Assembly: GCF_012489685.1 (NCBI RefSeq)
Contig: NC_080042.1
Coordinates: 63,845,633 to 63,909,632, forward strand
Source: Lotus japonicus
Taxonomy: Eukaryota > Streptophyta > Magnoliopsida > Fabales > Fabaceae
DNA length: 64,000 bases
Direction of reading: 5' to 3'
Of this stretch, positions 10,005-22,737 are shown piece by piece. The translations under genes were made by a program, and so were the position numbers. Position 1 is the stretch's first letter; each line of letters starts with the position of its first letter. The notes beneath the pieces were generated by a model. It was not told the DNA's origin. It saw only the letters and a list, made by a program, of their open reading frames with translations, and searched no databases.

Positions 10005-12866
10005 TCATGAGACTATGCTCTCTGGATTTATTGAGTCATAGACTCTATCCGTGGCCTTCTTTGCCTGACAAGGAGTCCAAAAAATAATACATGTGTCAGC
10101 ACTTGCGTCACAAAAATGAAAGATGAAAGAGATTGACAAAGAAAAAAATCCAAAGCTTTACCTCTTTCTCCCAATCAATACGCAAAGTAATGATCATTAG
10201 AGAAAATACTTGAACAATGAGTGCACATATGATCCCCAGCCACAGCCCCTGCACAAAAGTATTTAGCAGGTAGAACCAAATCAGATTATTGTAATCTTTG
10301 TAACACTGAACCATCAGTCTAAAAACTATGCTACAAAAAAATTAATAATATTTTACCTTCCCTCCAATATGCAATACAAAAGCTAAGACCATAGCTAACG
10401 GAATTCCAACTAAATAGTATGACCCCAGATTAATAAATGCACCAATTTTCTGCAAACCACATCCTCTTGCAGTTCCTGAATTATAGATGACATAGTGAAT
10501 AAAAAATGTCACTTACACCATAGAGCTTGCTTATTAAAGAAAACTTCCACTATAAGTTTTTCTTTCTAGGATTTCCTCTGCTTGTTCTGTTCATTCCTTA
10601 AATAGGAAAGCCTTCTTTTACATTTTTTCTACTTAGTTCTTGATAAATTGTTACCACAAAAGAAATACTAAGCCACGAAGTAAATGAGCTATTAAAGATT
10701 TTTCGGGTGAAAAAATTAACTAGCAAGTAGCAACTAATTGATACATACATATAAAGCATGACTTACTTTTTGTTTTTTGAAGGAGGAAGGATGGAGGAAG
10801 GAAAAGCATGACTTACTTAATATACTTTTTTGAAATAATTAGAAAATTAATGTAGCAACATATAATTTTCATGATTTCTAGTTTTCTACCAATCTACACT
10901 CCTTCTTTTAAGAACTACATCCAGCCCTCTTGACATTTTCACCTGGTAACAGAAAGTTTATACTTAAACAGAATGATATATATTGGAAATTCCCAACCCC
11001 AAAATTATCTTTGTTAGTGCTTTTGACTCATAGCTCCTATGTACACAGTAAATGAGAAAAGGGGGAAACAGGAAAAACCTGAAAGAATACATTGAAATCC
11101 ATCCAGGAAGTTAGATGCTACAAGAATTGGCATCATAGTTGCTACATATTTGGCTACTTCTTCTATATTGCTAAAAGCATAGCCCCAGATATTACGTATT
11201 AGGTATTAGAAATTGGGATCATCACAGCTCCAACTAAGATGCTCTCGATAATGGCAATTACTACAACAACACACACTGCTAAACGGGCAGCTCGTGGATG
11301 ACCAGCTCCGAGTTCATTTGAGACTCGGGTGCTGCAAGAATATCATGCAAAGCATTAATGAGACTTTGTACACCAGATCTTGGGGGAAATCGCAAAAAGA
11401 AAATTATGAAGAAATTGATTATTTGATAGATATAAGCTCATGGAAATACTTACCTTACAGCTCCACTGAGGCCAAAGGGAATCATCCAAACAGTTCCAGT
11501 AGTATTCAAGCTGGCAAAAGTCCAAGATTCAACAACAATATATTGATGAAAGTATGAAACAATTGTAACAAGCATCTGAATTCTGAAATAGGAAACCAAC
11601 CAGATAGATAGCACTGATGTTTCCAACTTTGGATTTGGAAGAAGACCAGAAAGGAGAACCATCATTTCAAAAGACCACATTTCCAAGCTGTTAAGAATGA
11701 CAAAAAAATTGAAAACAAAATTAGGATCAATGAAACAAATGAATGAGTAATATTGTTAAGAAAAGTAACAACTGATATAATGAATACTGGTCTATTATAG
11801 GGTGTGCTGAAGTATGTTAGAATGAAATTACCAAACCATAGCAGCTGAAGGAATGGAAAGCCTTAGGAATGTGGGGATGTTGTGCAGTGCCTCTTTGGAA
11901 AAGCCTGTCCATGTTTTTTTACATGAAGGAGAGAACTTGACATAGAGTGAAAGGATGGTAACATTTAACCAGTAAGATATAGAATTTGCTACAGCAGCCC
12001 CTGTGTACCCTAGTCCAGATTTGAATACCATAATCCAACATATAAAGAAGTGTAGAAAAGTTGTCACTCCTGAGCTGAACATCATTGGAAATACAATATT
12101 TTGGGTTTGTAAGAATCTATTGAGGCATTGCAGAAGACCATAACCAAAAAGGCTTGGAACCATTAACTTAGCATATTCCCCAGCTGCTGCAGATATCTCA
12201 GGATCTTGGCCAAGGAAAACAAGAATGAATCTTGTATTTGCCCAAATAACTGCTACTGGAATGCTTACAACTGTAAGAACGACCATGGCCCTCTGCATGT
12301 ATATGCCTAAATTCTGATACTGCTTTGCTCCATATGACTGGCCACATAAGGTATCTAAGGCACTTGCCAATCCTGACTGGTTTAACCAATAAAAAAATGC
12401 AGAGAATGCTTTGATCACATTTCATTATTCATTGCCTGTGTTACAAGGGTACTAGATATCAATCCAAAAGGGGAAGTTAAAGCTGTGTTTGGATATCCGT
12501 TGGCACCGGTGTAAAGACGTTAGTACACACTTCAAGTCAAAAAATTAATGATACTATTTTTATGGATTGTAATGAAAGTTCATTCACGTTGCAGTTAAAG
12601 AAAAGAGAGCTCACCAATAAATTGAAACCTGTGACAGTTGCAAAAGAAGTGGCCATAGAAGCACCTGAGAGAGCTAACTCGCCCATATGTCCAACAAACA
12701 TGACAGAAATGACTTGTAGGCAAAAGTTTAGGAGGCTCACAGATATCAAAGGACCCGAAAGCCATAACAGCTTCCTCACTTCTTCAATTACTTCTGTTCT
12801 TTCTGTTGCCCTTGAGCTTTGAACCAAAGGAGAGTGAAGAGATGCCTTTTGGTGTTCACTCTCCAT
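10005..12866 (-). pseudogene. MATE transporter gene A, frameshifted in exon 5
   Basis: Eight exons with GT-AG introns: 12615-12866, 11832-12376, 11601-11687, 11454-11510, 11079-11331, 10357-10475, 10162-10248, 10005-10064. It encodes MATE family signatures, including [15 protein letters not shown] at the start of exon 2 and [18 protein letters not shown] in exon 5. Exon 5 is 253 bp instead of the 239 bp in genes B, C and D, because of 14 extra bases at about 11204-11217 (TATTAGAAATTGGG). This shifts the frame and brings a stop soon after VGAVMI. All other exons and splice sites look intact, so this is a recent loss; gene C is its intact partner. A product truncated after about 350 residues would lack the last transmembrane segments. 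Confidence 0.9.
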
Positions 12867-14441
12867 TTCTCTTCTCAGTTCCTACTTCTTAGTTGCAAAG
12901 CGGGAGAGACACAGTTTATAACTGTGAAGAGTTTGATTTCCTTGAATAAGAATGTTTTACCACTTGAATGAGTCTTAAACAGTGAGAGTCTTAGAGGAAA
13001 AGAGATTATTATATTGCATTTTTGAAAACAAAAGACTGATATCATTGAAAACATGAACTTTTTTTTTCTTGTTTCATTTTCCTTTAACTGTTGAACATCT
13101 GTCTCTGCCAATGATATCAAAGAAATTATTGCCACTGACAAATAAATTACCAAACCATTTATGACTTCTCTCCTCGGTAGCCGCTTGCTTAGTATAGATT
13201 ATTACTAGTTTGTTTGTTTTAAAATAGCACATTACAAGGAGTCAACAGCAACAGGAGAAAGCTGTTCTGGAAATCATTGTTATTCATGATAAATGGCCTA
13301 TCATGTATGTTTAAGGATGTTAAGGATTTTGACAAAAAAAAGGATGTTAAGGAGAAAAGAATCAATGTTATAAATCAAAACCAAAAAAAATGTACCACCG
13401 TGTTGATACACAAACGAAGCAAAATTTGACACATGGAGACATGGAGCAATTCATTTCATCAATAAAGTCAAGAGCAAGGTGTGACAATAACACTTGAACT
13501 GCTCATTCAACTTAACCTTCAATATTAGCTAGATTGCCAACTCTTCCTTTTAATTGAGTTGTATTCTTGTGATTTACCCACAAGGGGTAGTTCAGTTGGC
13601 AACACAGGCTGAAGTGTGTGCGAAGAGCTCTTGGGTTCGATCCGGCACAAGAGAGATGAGGAGTCTTAATTGTGACTAAATTTCGAATCTGGAATAGTTG
13701 AAGGGTGATCGGATATTGGGTGGTTTTCACCAAAAAAGTTTTCTTGTGACTTAAGTCTCAAGTATTAAGTACTTGATGTAACTTTTGAATGACTGTCATG
13801 AATGAGGATCAACATAAGTTCTTTTCCGTTTCTCTTCCTCTTCTATTTTTAACTTGATTTAGTTGGTGAAATCAATGACTAGTTGTGTTCTGTTTATATG
13901 TCAATAAAAAACATCAACCTTTTTAGACACAGCACATATTCTTCATTTCCCCTCCACAAACTTTCAAACATATCCTACAAGAGAAAATCGAAAACAAAAA
14001 ACTTCACAAACGGTCAGCTAGATCATCTACATCTAGATTGTACCCCATTTTAGATCATCAAGATCACATTATTCTTTCGGCCATATATAACTGGACTTCT
14101 CTACAAAAAGAATGGTGACAAAGCTCTTATTCTTTCTTCCAAGAACAATTTATTCAACATTCTTAGCAAATCAAACTCAGAAAAAATGATAAAAGTGGAA
14201 GAAAATTTCTGTATTCAACTTACTGTGATATATCATGACTAAACCACCGAGCGAAGAGTAAAAGAGACTAAGAGAGGCTAACAGAAAACTAACCTCCTTC
14301 TAACTGACAAAATTAACCAACTTACTAACTGAGTTGGTTGCTTAACGATCTAACCAACAGTTACTACAAAATTATACTGTGTCTTCTTCTTCTTCTTTGT
14401 ATTACTCGATAAGAATGTGTATCTGCAGAGATATTACAGCT
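12867..14441. other. Intergenic, genes A-B
   Basis: No gene. Holds the 5' flank of gene A and a SINE, then the 3' flank of gene B. Nearly identical to 51925-53525. Confidence 0.7.
13573..13740 (+). mobile_element. tRNA-derived SINE, copy 1
   Basis: Internal pol III promoter motifs are visible: an A box TAGTTCAGTTGG at about 13588 and a B box GGTTCGATCC at about 13634. Flanking repeats TTCTTGTGA (13564-13572 and 13741-13749) are a target duplication. It lies at the same place in copy 2 (52642-52810), so it inserted before the segmental duplication. Confidence 0.8.
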
Positions 14442-17400
14442 TCATGTGACTATGCTCTCTGGTGTTACTGAGTCATAGACTCTATCTGTGGCCTTCTTTG
14501 CCTGGATGATGAAAGAAAAATAAGACATGTCAGCGTCCTTCGTCACAAAAATGAAAGGATGATGAAAGAGATTACAAAGAAAAAATGAAAAGTTTCACCT
14601 CTTTCTCCCAATCAGTCCATATAGTAATAATCATTAGGGAAAATACTTGAACAATGAGTGCACATATGATTCCCAGCCACAGCCCCTACATAAAAGTATT
14701 TAGCAGATAGAACCAAATTAGATTATTGTAATTTTTGTAAAATGAACAATCAGTCTCAAAGCTATGCTACAAAAGAAAGTTATTTTTTACCTTCCCTCCA
14801 ATATCCAATACAAAAGCTAACACGATAGCTGCTGGAATTCCAACTATATAGTACGACCCCAGATTCACAAATGCACCAATTTTCTGCCAACCGCATCCTC
14901 TAGCATTGCCTGACAAAATGAAGAAAGATCATTTGTACTACTACTAACTCAATCGCTATCACAGATCACAAAACGTGCAGTATAAGTTTTCCTCTTCAGA
15001 CTTCCCTTCTCTTTCAGATTTATTAATAAGCTTTATGAAAATAAATCATATAGTTCATGCTTACGCAACAAGCAAGAAGAATGTAGATCCTAAAAAAGTG
15101 AATACAACACAAGCAAGCAAGCCCTGTCTAAGTCTCAATTGTAGGCAAGTCATTCACATATACATGCAATGTTTAATAAGAAAAGTTGAAACCGAAAGAA
15201 GATCAAATCTGACAATTGTTCGACTGAAATCTACACGTACACATATTAGTGTCACTCTGCTTTATTTCTCTTATTAGTGGTATAAATGATAAAGGTTAAA
15301 ACGTAAAACAAGAAGCAGAAAGCAAGTCACCATGTAATATAGCTACTAAATGATACTTGCAAAATACTATTTCGAGATTATTTGCTTAATTACTACTTAA
15401 TATTGTAGTGATTAGGAAATTCATGTAGCAGTACATAGTTTTCAGGATTTCTACCAATATATACCTTCCTTCTTGAAACCACTTCATTTGGGAAAATGTA
15501 AATGGTAATGGTTCATAGTAACAAGATTTCAGTTGGGTATTTGATTTTTATTTAAATAATGCATTACTTTGCCATCCAGCACTATTAGTTTCCTTCATAT
15601 GATATATTATGAAAGCTCCTATATGTGATATGTCTCAGTCAATGCTTTTGAATCATAGCTCCTATACAGACAATAGATGAAAGAAATGAATAATAAAAAC
15701 ACCTGAAAGAACAGATTGGATTCCATCCAGAAAGTTGGATGCTGCAAGAATTGGCATCATAGTTGCAACATATTTGACCACTTCTTCTTCATTACTATAA
15801 GCATAACCCCAAATATTACGGATTAGGACCAGCACAGCTCCAACTAAGATGCTTTCAATAATGGCAATCACTATGACAACGGCCACTGCTAAACGTGCAG
15901 CCCGTGGATGACCAGCTCCAAGTTCATTTGAGACACGAATGCTGCAAGAATGATGCAAGCATAAATGGAACTATAAAGCAAGGGGAATTTTCAACAAGCA
16001 AATTAGAAAGAGAGCAAAACGTTTCACATATGAGTGCTCAAATAAAATGGTGAGGTTGCCACTAAATTCTAAACAGAAAGGAGAAATTATAACCTTACTA
16101 CCCCACTGAGTCCAAAGGGGATCATCCAAACAGCTGATGTTGTATTCATGCTGACAGAGCCAACCAAGTAACTAAATTGAGTAAAACAGCAACAACAATA
16201 TCAAGTATGTGTAACAATGGTGAATAGCATCTAAAATATGAACGAACCAGATAGAAAGCACCGATGTTTCCAACTTTGGATTTGGGAGAAGACCAGAGAG
16301 CAGAACCATGAGTTCAAATGACCACATTTCCAAGCTGTTCAACAAAATAAGTATGATAAACTTTGAATGAGCATTAGAACCTCAAAAGAAAAGTAACAAA
16401 AACAGCAAGCAGTTATCTATCACGATAGGTGGTATTGAAGTATTAGAGAAAATAATTACCAGACCATAACAGCTGAGGGAATGGCAAGTCTCATGAATGT
16501 GGGGATGTTGTGCAGTGCCTCTTTCGAAAAGCCTGTCCAAGTAGTTTTACACGAAGGAGAAAACTTGACATAGAGCGAGAGTATGGTAACATTCAACCAG
16601 TAAGATATAGAATTTGCTACGGCTGCCCCTTTGTACCCTAGTCCAGTCTTGTATACCAAAATCCAACATATAAAAAAGTGTAGCAAGGTCGTGACTCCTG
16701 AGCTGAGCATCATTGGAAATACAATATTTTGGGTTCGTAAGAATCTATTGAGGCATTGCAGAAGACCATAACCAAAAAGGCATGGAACCATTATCTTAGC
16801 ATATTCCCCAGCTGCTGCAGATATCTCAGGATCTTGGCCAAGGAAAATGAGGATGGATCCTGTGTTTGCCCAAATAATCGCAAGCGGAATGCTGACAACC
16901 ATAAGAATCAACATAGCCCTCTGCATGTGAATGCCTAACAAGCGGTACTGCTTTGCCCCATATGATTGACCACATAAGGTATCTAAGGCACTTGCCATTC
17001 CTACCTGTTTTAACCAAATTAAAAATCATTTGAAATGTCAAGTGTAAACCATTATCCATTTACCAATTGGAAATTTAAGTCTGAGGGATGAAGTACCAAT
17101 CATGAATAAGTCCATTAAGTACCATATGTGTTAGATTAAAAAACAAACTCATATACTTTAAGGTTTTGATTTTAATCAGGTGACAAGATCAACAGTTTCC
17201 TTGAAAATATATGTTTTTACTCTAGACCATCACCACATACAGTCAGACACTTCCTATTCACAAATATACTAAGGCCCCATTTCTAAGAGTTTATTTGAGC
17301 TCATCTTATAGCATAAGTGCTTTTGCAAGTGTTTGGAAAAGTTTATGTAAATAGCTTATGAACTATCTATAAGTTGTTTTGAGCTTATTTTAATATGTTG

Positions 17401-18058
17401 TTCAAATTAGCTTATGCTTACCTATAACATATTTTCAACTTATTTCAATAAGTTTCTCCAATTAGCTTATGAATAAGCACTTATGCGATAAGCACTTATT
17501 GCCATAAGCGTGTAAATAAGCTATTTACTCAAACACACTCTAAATCTGCTTCATAGAAATAAAGGGGTAGTAATGAATAATGATCAGCATGTTTGCCTTG
17601 AACTAATAATGTTGACTTTCATGTAACCCTCAGTGGAACTTCCAAGTACCAACAGTTATTGATTTACAAAAAGACAAAGAGTGCTAACAGCAATAAATTC
17701 CCAACAAACCAACACAAATATAAGAACACAAATGGTTTGTATATAATCAACATTGACTCACCAATAAACTGAAACCCGTGACAGATGCAAAAGAAGTAGC
17801 CATGGAAGCACCAGAGAGAGCCAACTCGCCAAGATGACCAACAAACATGACAGAGATAAGGTTGAGGCAGAAATTCAGCAGAGTGACTGATATCAAAGGA
17901 CCAGAAAGCCATAGCTGCTTCTTCACTTCTTCAAGAATTTCAGTTCTTTCTGTTGGGTTGTTTAGCTTTGTATCAACCACCACCAAGCCTGCTTCTTCCA
18001 CTGAGTTTTGAATCAAAGGTGAATGGAGAGAGGTGTAGTTTTGGTGTTCTTTCTCCAT
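14442..18058 (-). CDS. MATE efflux transporter gene B (DETOXIFICATION-like), 496 aa
   Basis: Eight exons join in frame: 17762-18058, 16460-17004, 16248-16334, 16094-16150, 15703-15941, 14791-14909, 14599-14685, 14442-14501, total 1491 bp including TGA. The start at 18058 is the first ATG and begins [14 protein letters not shown], a soluble acidic N-terminus of about 50 residues before the first membrane segment. Family features: two MatE halves (about residues 45-205 and 265-430), [15 protein letters not shown] near residue 105, RVSNELGAG after the middle loop, and a short hydrophilic C-terminus. MATE proteins of this type are 12-helix, cation-coupled exporters of metabolites and xenobiotics in the plasma membrane or tonoplast; the DTX14/16-like group is the likely clade by eye. 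It differs from gene D at Trp versus Arg at about residue 471 (exon 7) and in exon 4. No defect is seen. Confidence 0.93.
17273..17540. mobile_element. Tourist-like MITE (PIF/Harbinger) in intron 1 of gene B
   Basis: A 268-bp insertion with termini GGCCCCATTT... and ...AAACACACTC, flanked by TAA on both sides (17270-17272, 17541-17543), the target size of PIF/Harbinger. The interior is packed with AGCTTAT/ATAAGCT inverted motifs. The same element is in gene D, so it predates the duplication. Confidence 0.75.
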
Positions 18059-18420
18059 TTCTGTTTCTTAGTCACAGAGGGATGAAGAATCACTGATTCA
18101 GAGTCAGCAACCGCGCGTTCGCTGATACGTTACGTGTGGCTCTGAAACTGTGTTTGGGAGTGGGAAGTGGAGAGTGAAACATGAACATCATTTTGGTGGT
18201 ATATAAACCCGAATTATCACGTATCAATCACAAATTCACAATCAATGTTCAGCTCCCCCAGTCTGTATATTTTAGTCAAAACTCAAAACTCTCCTAGTAC
18301 ACAATAGCATCAATAATAATAATGATATGTTCACACTACACTACATGTTCCCGAATGATAACTCAAGTGTTAAGAGTTAGAGACATTAGGGTTGAATTTG
18401 TTGAAAGGGATTCGAATCTT
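18059..18420. promoter_or_regulatory. Upstream region of gene B with possible TATA box
   Basis: On the minus strand TTTATATA lies at 18200-18207, about 145 bases before the ATG, a plausible core promoter position. The same arrangement is kept upstream of gene D (57284-57291). A decayed SINE-like stretch with a B-box-like GGATTCGAATC is at about 18356-18420. Confidence 0.35.
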
Positions 18421-21169
18421 AAAAATAATTAATTTACTTCCTTTCATAGATAGGAAGCTTTGCTGTTTTGCTCTGCTTTTTCACTCTTACTATAGCAGCC
18501 CCACATCGGACAGTCTAGCACGCAAGAGAACACCAGACAGAAATAAAAGCAAGAGCAAGCACACTTTCTTAACATACATTTCTACGTCTTCTAGCTAGTA
18601 TATCAAAATTAAGATATTAGGCTACCTAATAATGTCGACAGATCTTAAAGGTGACATAATGTCCACATATCCATCTTCAACTTATGCCATGTCATGTAAT
18701 CTTAAAGGTGACATAATTTACATTAGTTGGATTGGATTTTGGACACTATTTAGGTAGTCTTTAAATCAGTTCAATATTTGATATGTGGGTTATTGACTCT
18801 TACGATATTAAATGAATTTTGCTGGCACAGCCCAACAATTTAAATCTAAAAATCCCATTGAATTGTTTATTTCAATCTCACTACTTTTTTATAATGAAAT
18901 TTAATCGACCAATGGCCCAAATGATTTTGTAGACTCTGTGTGTTGGTTTCTGTGTTTAACTCTTACAATCTTATTCTACACTACTACAAAAGCTGGACAT
19001 GCCTTTCTCACAGAAAAACTCCTAGTCATATTCTGTCCCAAGATCAGTGGAAGATATTTCTAATTCAAGTGAGGTTCACTACTCTACATGACTTCTACAA
19101 GCTGGCACTAGTTCAGTTCAAACACAGTTTGAGGGAGCAAAATTAGGATGTTAATTCTAATTCATTATTCTATAAGTCTGTTTGTTTGCTTTGGCATTGA
19201 GCTTGTGTATTTGTTTCAGAGTTATGTCCCTTGTGTTAATGCTAGTTGGAAGTTGGAACATATTTTGTAGTAACTGAATCTAACAAGACTAACCAACTTG
19301 CAGTTGCAGCCACAGATCTAAACTTCTCTATAAAAACTCTATCACATGCAATCAGAGTGATATCTTTTCTATCAGAATTCAGCATATTCAAGAAAATTGA
19401 TAGGAATGTTCATAAGATTTTATTATATTTTTTTCTAATGCTCTGTTTACATGGAATTCTTCTCACTGAATGGGCACATTATCCTCATCTAACTGATTGT
19501 TCTCTTCTGGATTCATAACACAAGATTACAATTAAATGACTCACATCTGGCTCAATCCCAATGGCACCGTGCTCATTGGTAATTGACCCATTTTTGTGTT
19601 TCGCTACAATTTGAAGCATAGAAGCTTCAAAATGAAGTGCAAAGAGTCCCACCTCGGAAGTTTATTTGGTATCTACTTAGTTTAATATGTAATATGTGGG
19701 CTCTTGCAAAAATCAAATTTTTTTTGACTGGGGGAGGGGCACTTCTTGTTACTGGGCCAGACCACTTGGGTGTGTACAGCATGAGAAAAAAAGGTAAATG
19801 ATAGAAATTGAAGTCAGAATATTTTGTCATTTTCTTGCACTTTCCTTCAATTTCTTGCAATCACTATCTACGAAATGTTTAGATGGTCGCGGCGATGGAA
19901 TATGGGACTGAGTACTCGTAGACCGCAGTATCTCTTTAGATGTGATAAAAGCGAAAAACGAACTCACTTACCCTATCGCTACCCGCTTAATACTACTTGT
20001 AATGACACTTATATTCGGGCATCCTATTAAGTAATAGTCTCAACAAGAATGTTTGGAGCAATCAATATCAAAAATCGCTTGTCAAATTTAGTAAATAAGT
20101 CAACGGACTAAAAGCAACCAAATTTTTTTATATCTACCAATTTAGATTCCTCTTTATTTATTAGGATCTAAAAACATATTTCAACCTACTTAAAAAAATC
20201 AAATTCTGATTCTCAAAATGTGATTTTCACAAATTGATCTCATTAAATCACTGGAAACCTTATTCTACTCAAAGACCGATCAATTTATTAAATTTCACCA
20301 AAATTCGAAGAAAAACAAAACAAACTTCTCCTTTTTTAAACCCTAATTTCAAATCTTATAAAATCCTTTAAATTTTATGATTTTTTCACTAAAATTTTAA
20401 ATTTTGAACGTTCAAATTTATATTATATCTCAAATATATCATAAACCCTATAATATTTGAATAGAAATTGAAGGCCTAAATATTTTTTGTATATAAAAGT
20501 GGCAAAGGGACCAAATTTGTTAATTTTAAAAGTATGAGGACTTAATTAGCTAAAAAATTAAGAGGGAAAAATCACATTGTTCAAACTAGAGGGACCTAAA
20601 GTGAAATTAATTTCTATATTTATCATGGTAAGAATATTTCTTGTTTTATTTATAAAAAAATTGTATCTAAAATCATTTAAAAATATTTCATTGTGTTTAT
20701 TTGAAACTATTTTTTTTATTTTCTTTAAAATTATAGACTTGTTGATGTACCTTGGAAATATTTTTTCCATAATAGATATGCGTAATAAATATAAAGTTGA
20801 ATTCTTTTTTTATATAGAGAAGTTTAAAAAATTCTTTTTTGGTGCATAAAGCGAGATTTTTTTCATTAGACTCATACCCGGGGCCTTACTTAAGAGGAAT
20901 CAAGCATGTACCACATAAACCAACCATCAATTAGTAATTTAAAATATTTATAAATATTTGTCAAATAATAAGATATATGTTATTTGTTTAGAAGATAATT
21001 ATTTTATTTATTATTTATTTATAAATTAATTAATTTGGTGTTACATGTATATTGTGTTAGGATTTTTTGGATTGTGTTAAAGGGAATGGAGTGTATATTT
21101 AAGAGAAAAATGAGGTTAATTATAACTCTGAAAAACCTTGAGGGATGTGTGTATCTATCTATCTATCTA
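18421..21169. other. Intergenic, no gene seen
   Basis: 18800-19862 is shared with copy 2, including the position 18899/18900 that corresponds to the Helitron insertion point in copy 2. From about 19863 to 21169 the DNA is AT-rich with short spurious ORFs. A (TCTA)n run lies at 21153-21171, just before the Helitron end. Confidence 0.65.
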
Positions 21170-22737
21170 TCTATACTATATATAAAGGGAGAGTTTTTGC
21201 AACCTTTGGGGTAAAACTGTAATTTAATACTTTAATACACATGGGTGGAAATTTTTCCATGGTCATATACGTAAATTTGTGAGTAATTCAATATGAAATC
21301 AATCCTGGCCATTCAATGCTTCTAATCCTAACCGTTGATCATTTTCTTATAAAACCCTTTGTACAACCTTTTCATATTCTTAGCCGTTTTATTTGTTTCT
21401 TTTGTAACTCCTAATTATGGATTATGGTTACAAAATCACCAAGAGTTTCTTCCTTCTTCTCCTATATATAAAACATTTTTCCATTTCCCTTTCAACTTAT
21501 TTTCATCTCTCTCATTTTGACCTTCAGCATCTCCATTCATGTGCAGGTTATATCACTTCGATTTGAATTCTTCAACAGCATCATTCTAGCACAAGAAGAT
21601 CTTCCATCAGGTTAGAAAATTTTCTTTTGCGTCTTTTCTTCTCCAACAGTCACTTCTTCTTCATCACTTTTCATTCTCAAGCATTGACGTTTTTCTCCAT
21701 CATCATCTTCCATCCGGTAAGAGCTCTTCTTTTTTCGCCTTATTTATCCTTTTGATTTATTTGTTCTGATTTCTGAATTTCTTCTTCTTCAAATTTTGTC
21801 CTCATGCTACGTTCTTCCCAAACGATCTTTTTTTTCTCATTCGTTCTTCTCATTCTTCATCTCCCACTCCTATAAGATTCAGTCTTTATTCGCAATATGC
21901 ACGTTGTTATCGCTTATTCAATAGATGAAAGTTACAATTTTTATTTTACTTTTGTAATTTATGCATGTTTTGTTCTTTGTTGTTGATTATCAATATTATT
22001 ATGATCTGTTTGTAACTTCTATTTCATTTCAAAAATATTTTTTCTTCATAAACTATTAAGGTCATCTCCTTGATTATTTCTCTAACTGTGTTTCATTATT
22101 TTTCTTGCACAATTTTATGATGTTTGATTCCATTTCTTTGACAGTTTAATCTTAAACCAATGTAAGTTTCTTGCTTTTTTTTTGATTAATTTTTAGTTGA
22201 CCAAATGATAATCTTTTCTTCTAATCCAGTACAATGAAGCCTCTTTTTCTCTTTTATATTTCATTGATTTAGTTTCAATTTGTTTCTTTTTTCAGGTTTT
22301 CCCATTGTTGTTTTTCATTCTTCCAATGTTACATCTTGAAAATATGTAAGTTTCTTGCATTTTTCGTAATTTTTATTGTTTCATTATGAACTTAGTCGAC
22401 TAAATGAGAGTCACATTTATTTTATTTTACAACTTTGTGTGGTGTTGTCATCTTCATCGTCTACCTTAAGTTTCATTCAATTTATGTCATTTTTAGGTGA
22501 TATTTACACTATGAATGTGGTCACTAATTTTACACTATTTTTTCAGTTTTTGGTTTTGTTTTTCCTTCTTATTCCTTTTATCTATCAACTCTATTTGGAG
22601 AATTAAAAAAAAAGTTTCATATAGTTGTTTTTACCTATGAGGTTTTGAGTAATTAATTATAAATATTATTTTATATGTAATTACTTTGAACCCGTTCGAT
22701 ATTCAGCAGACTTTAAATCTCAGTCGTTCGATATTCC

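Larger units (their letters stand above)
9300..19862. repeat. Segmental duplication, copy 1
   Basis: Homologous in order and orientation to 35014-64000 after removing the elements inserted there. Landmarks: 9300-9367 with 35014-35080; 10005-12866 (gene A) with 47539-51924 (gene C); 14442-18058 (gene B) with 53526-57142 (gene D); 18900-19862 with 63046-64000. Exons differ at very few sites. The segment around 18440-18770 is not shared with copy 2. Confidence 0.95.

Noticed and set aside
13583..13650. Candidate tRNA gene
   Set aside because: A and B boxes are present but no acceptor stem closes; flanking duplication and downstream tail show a SINE.
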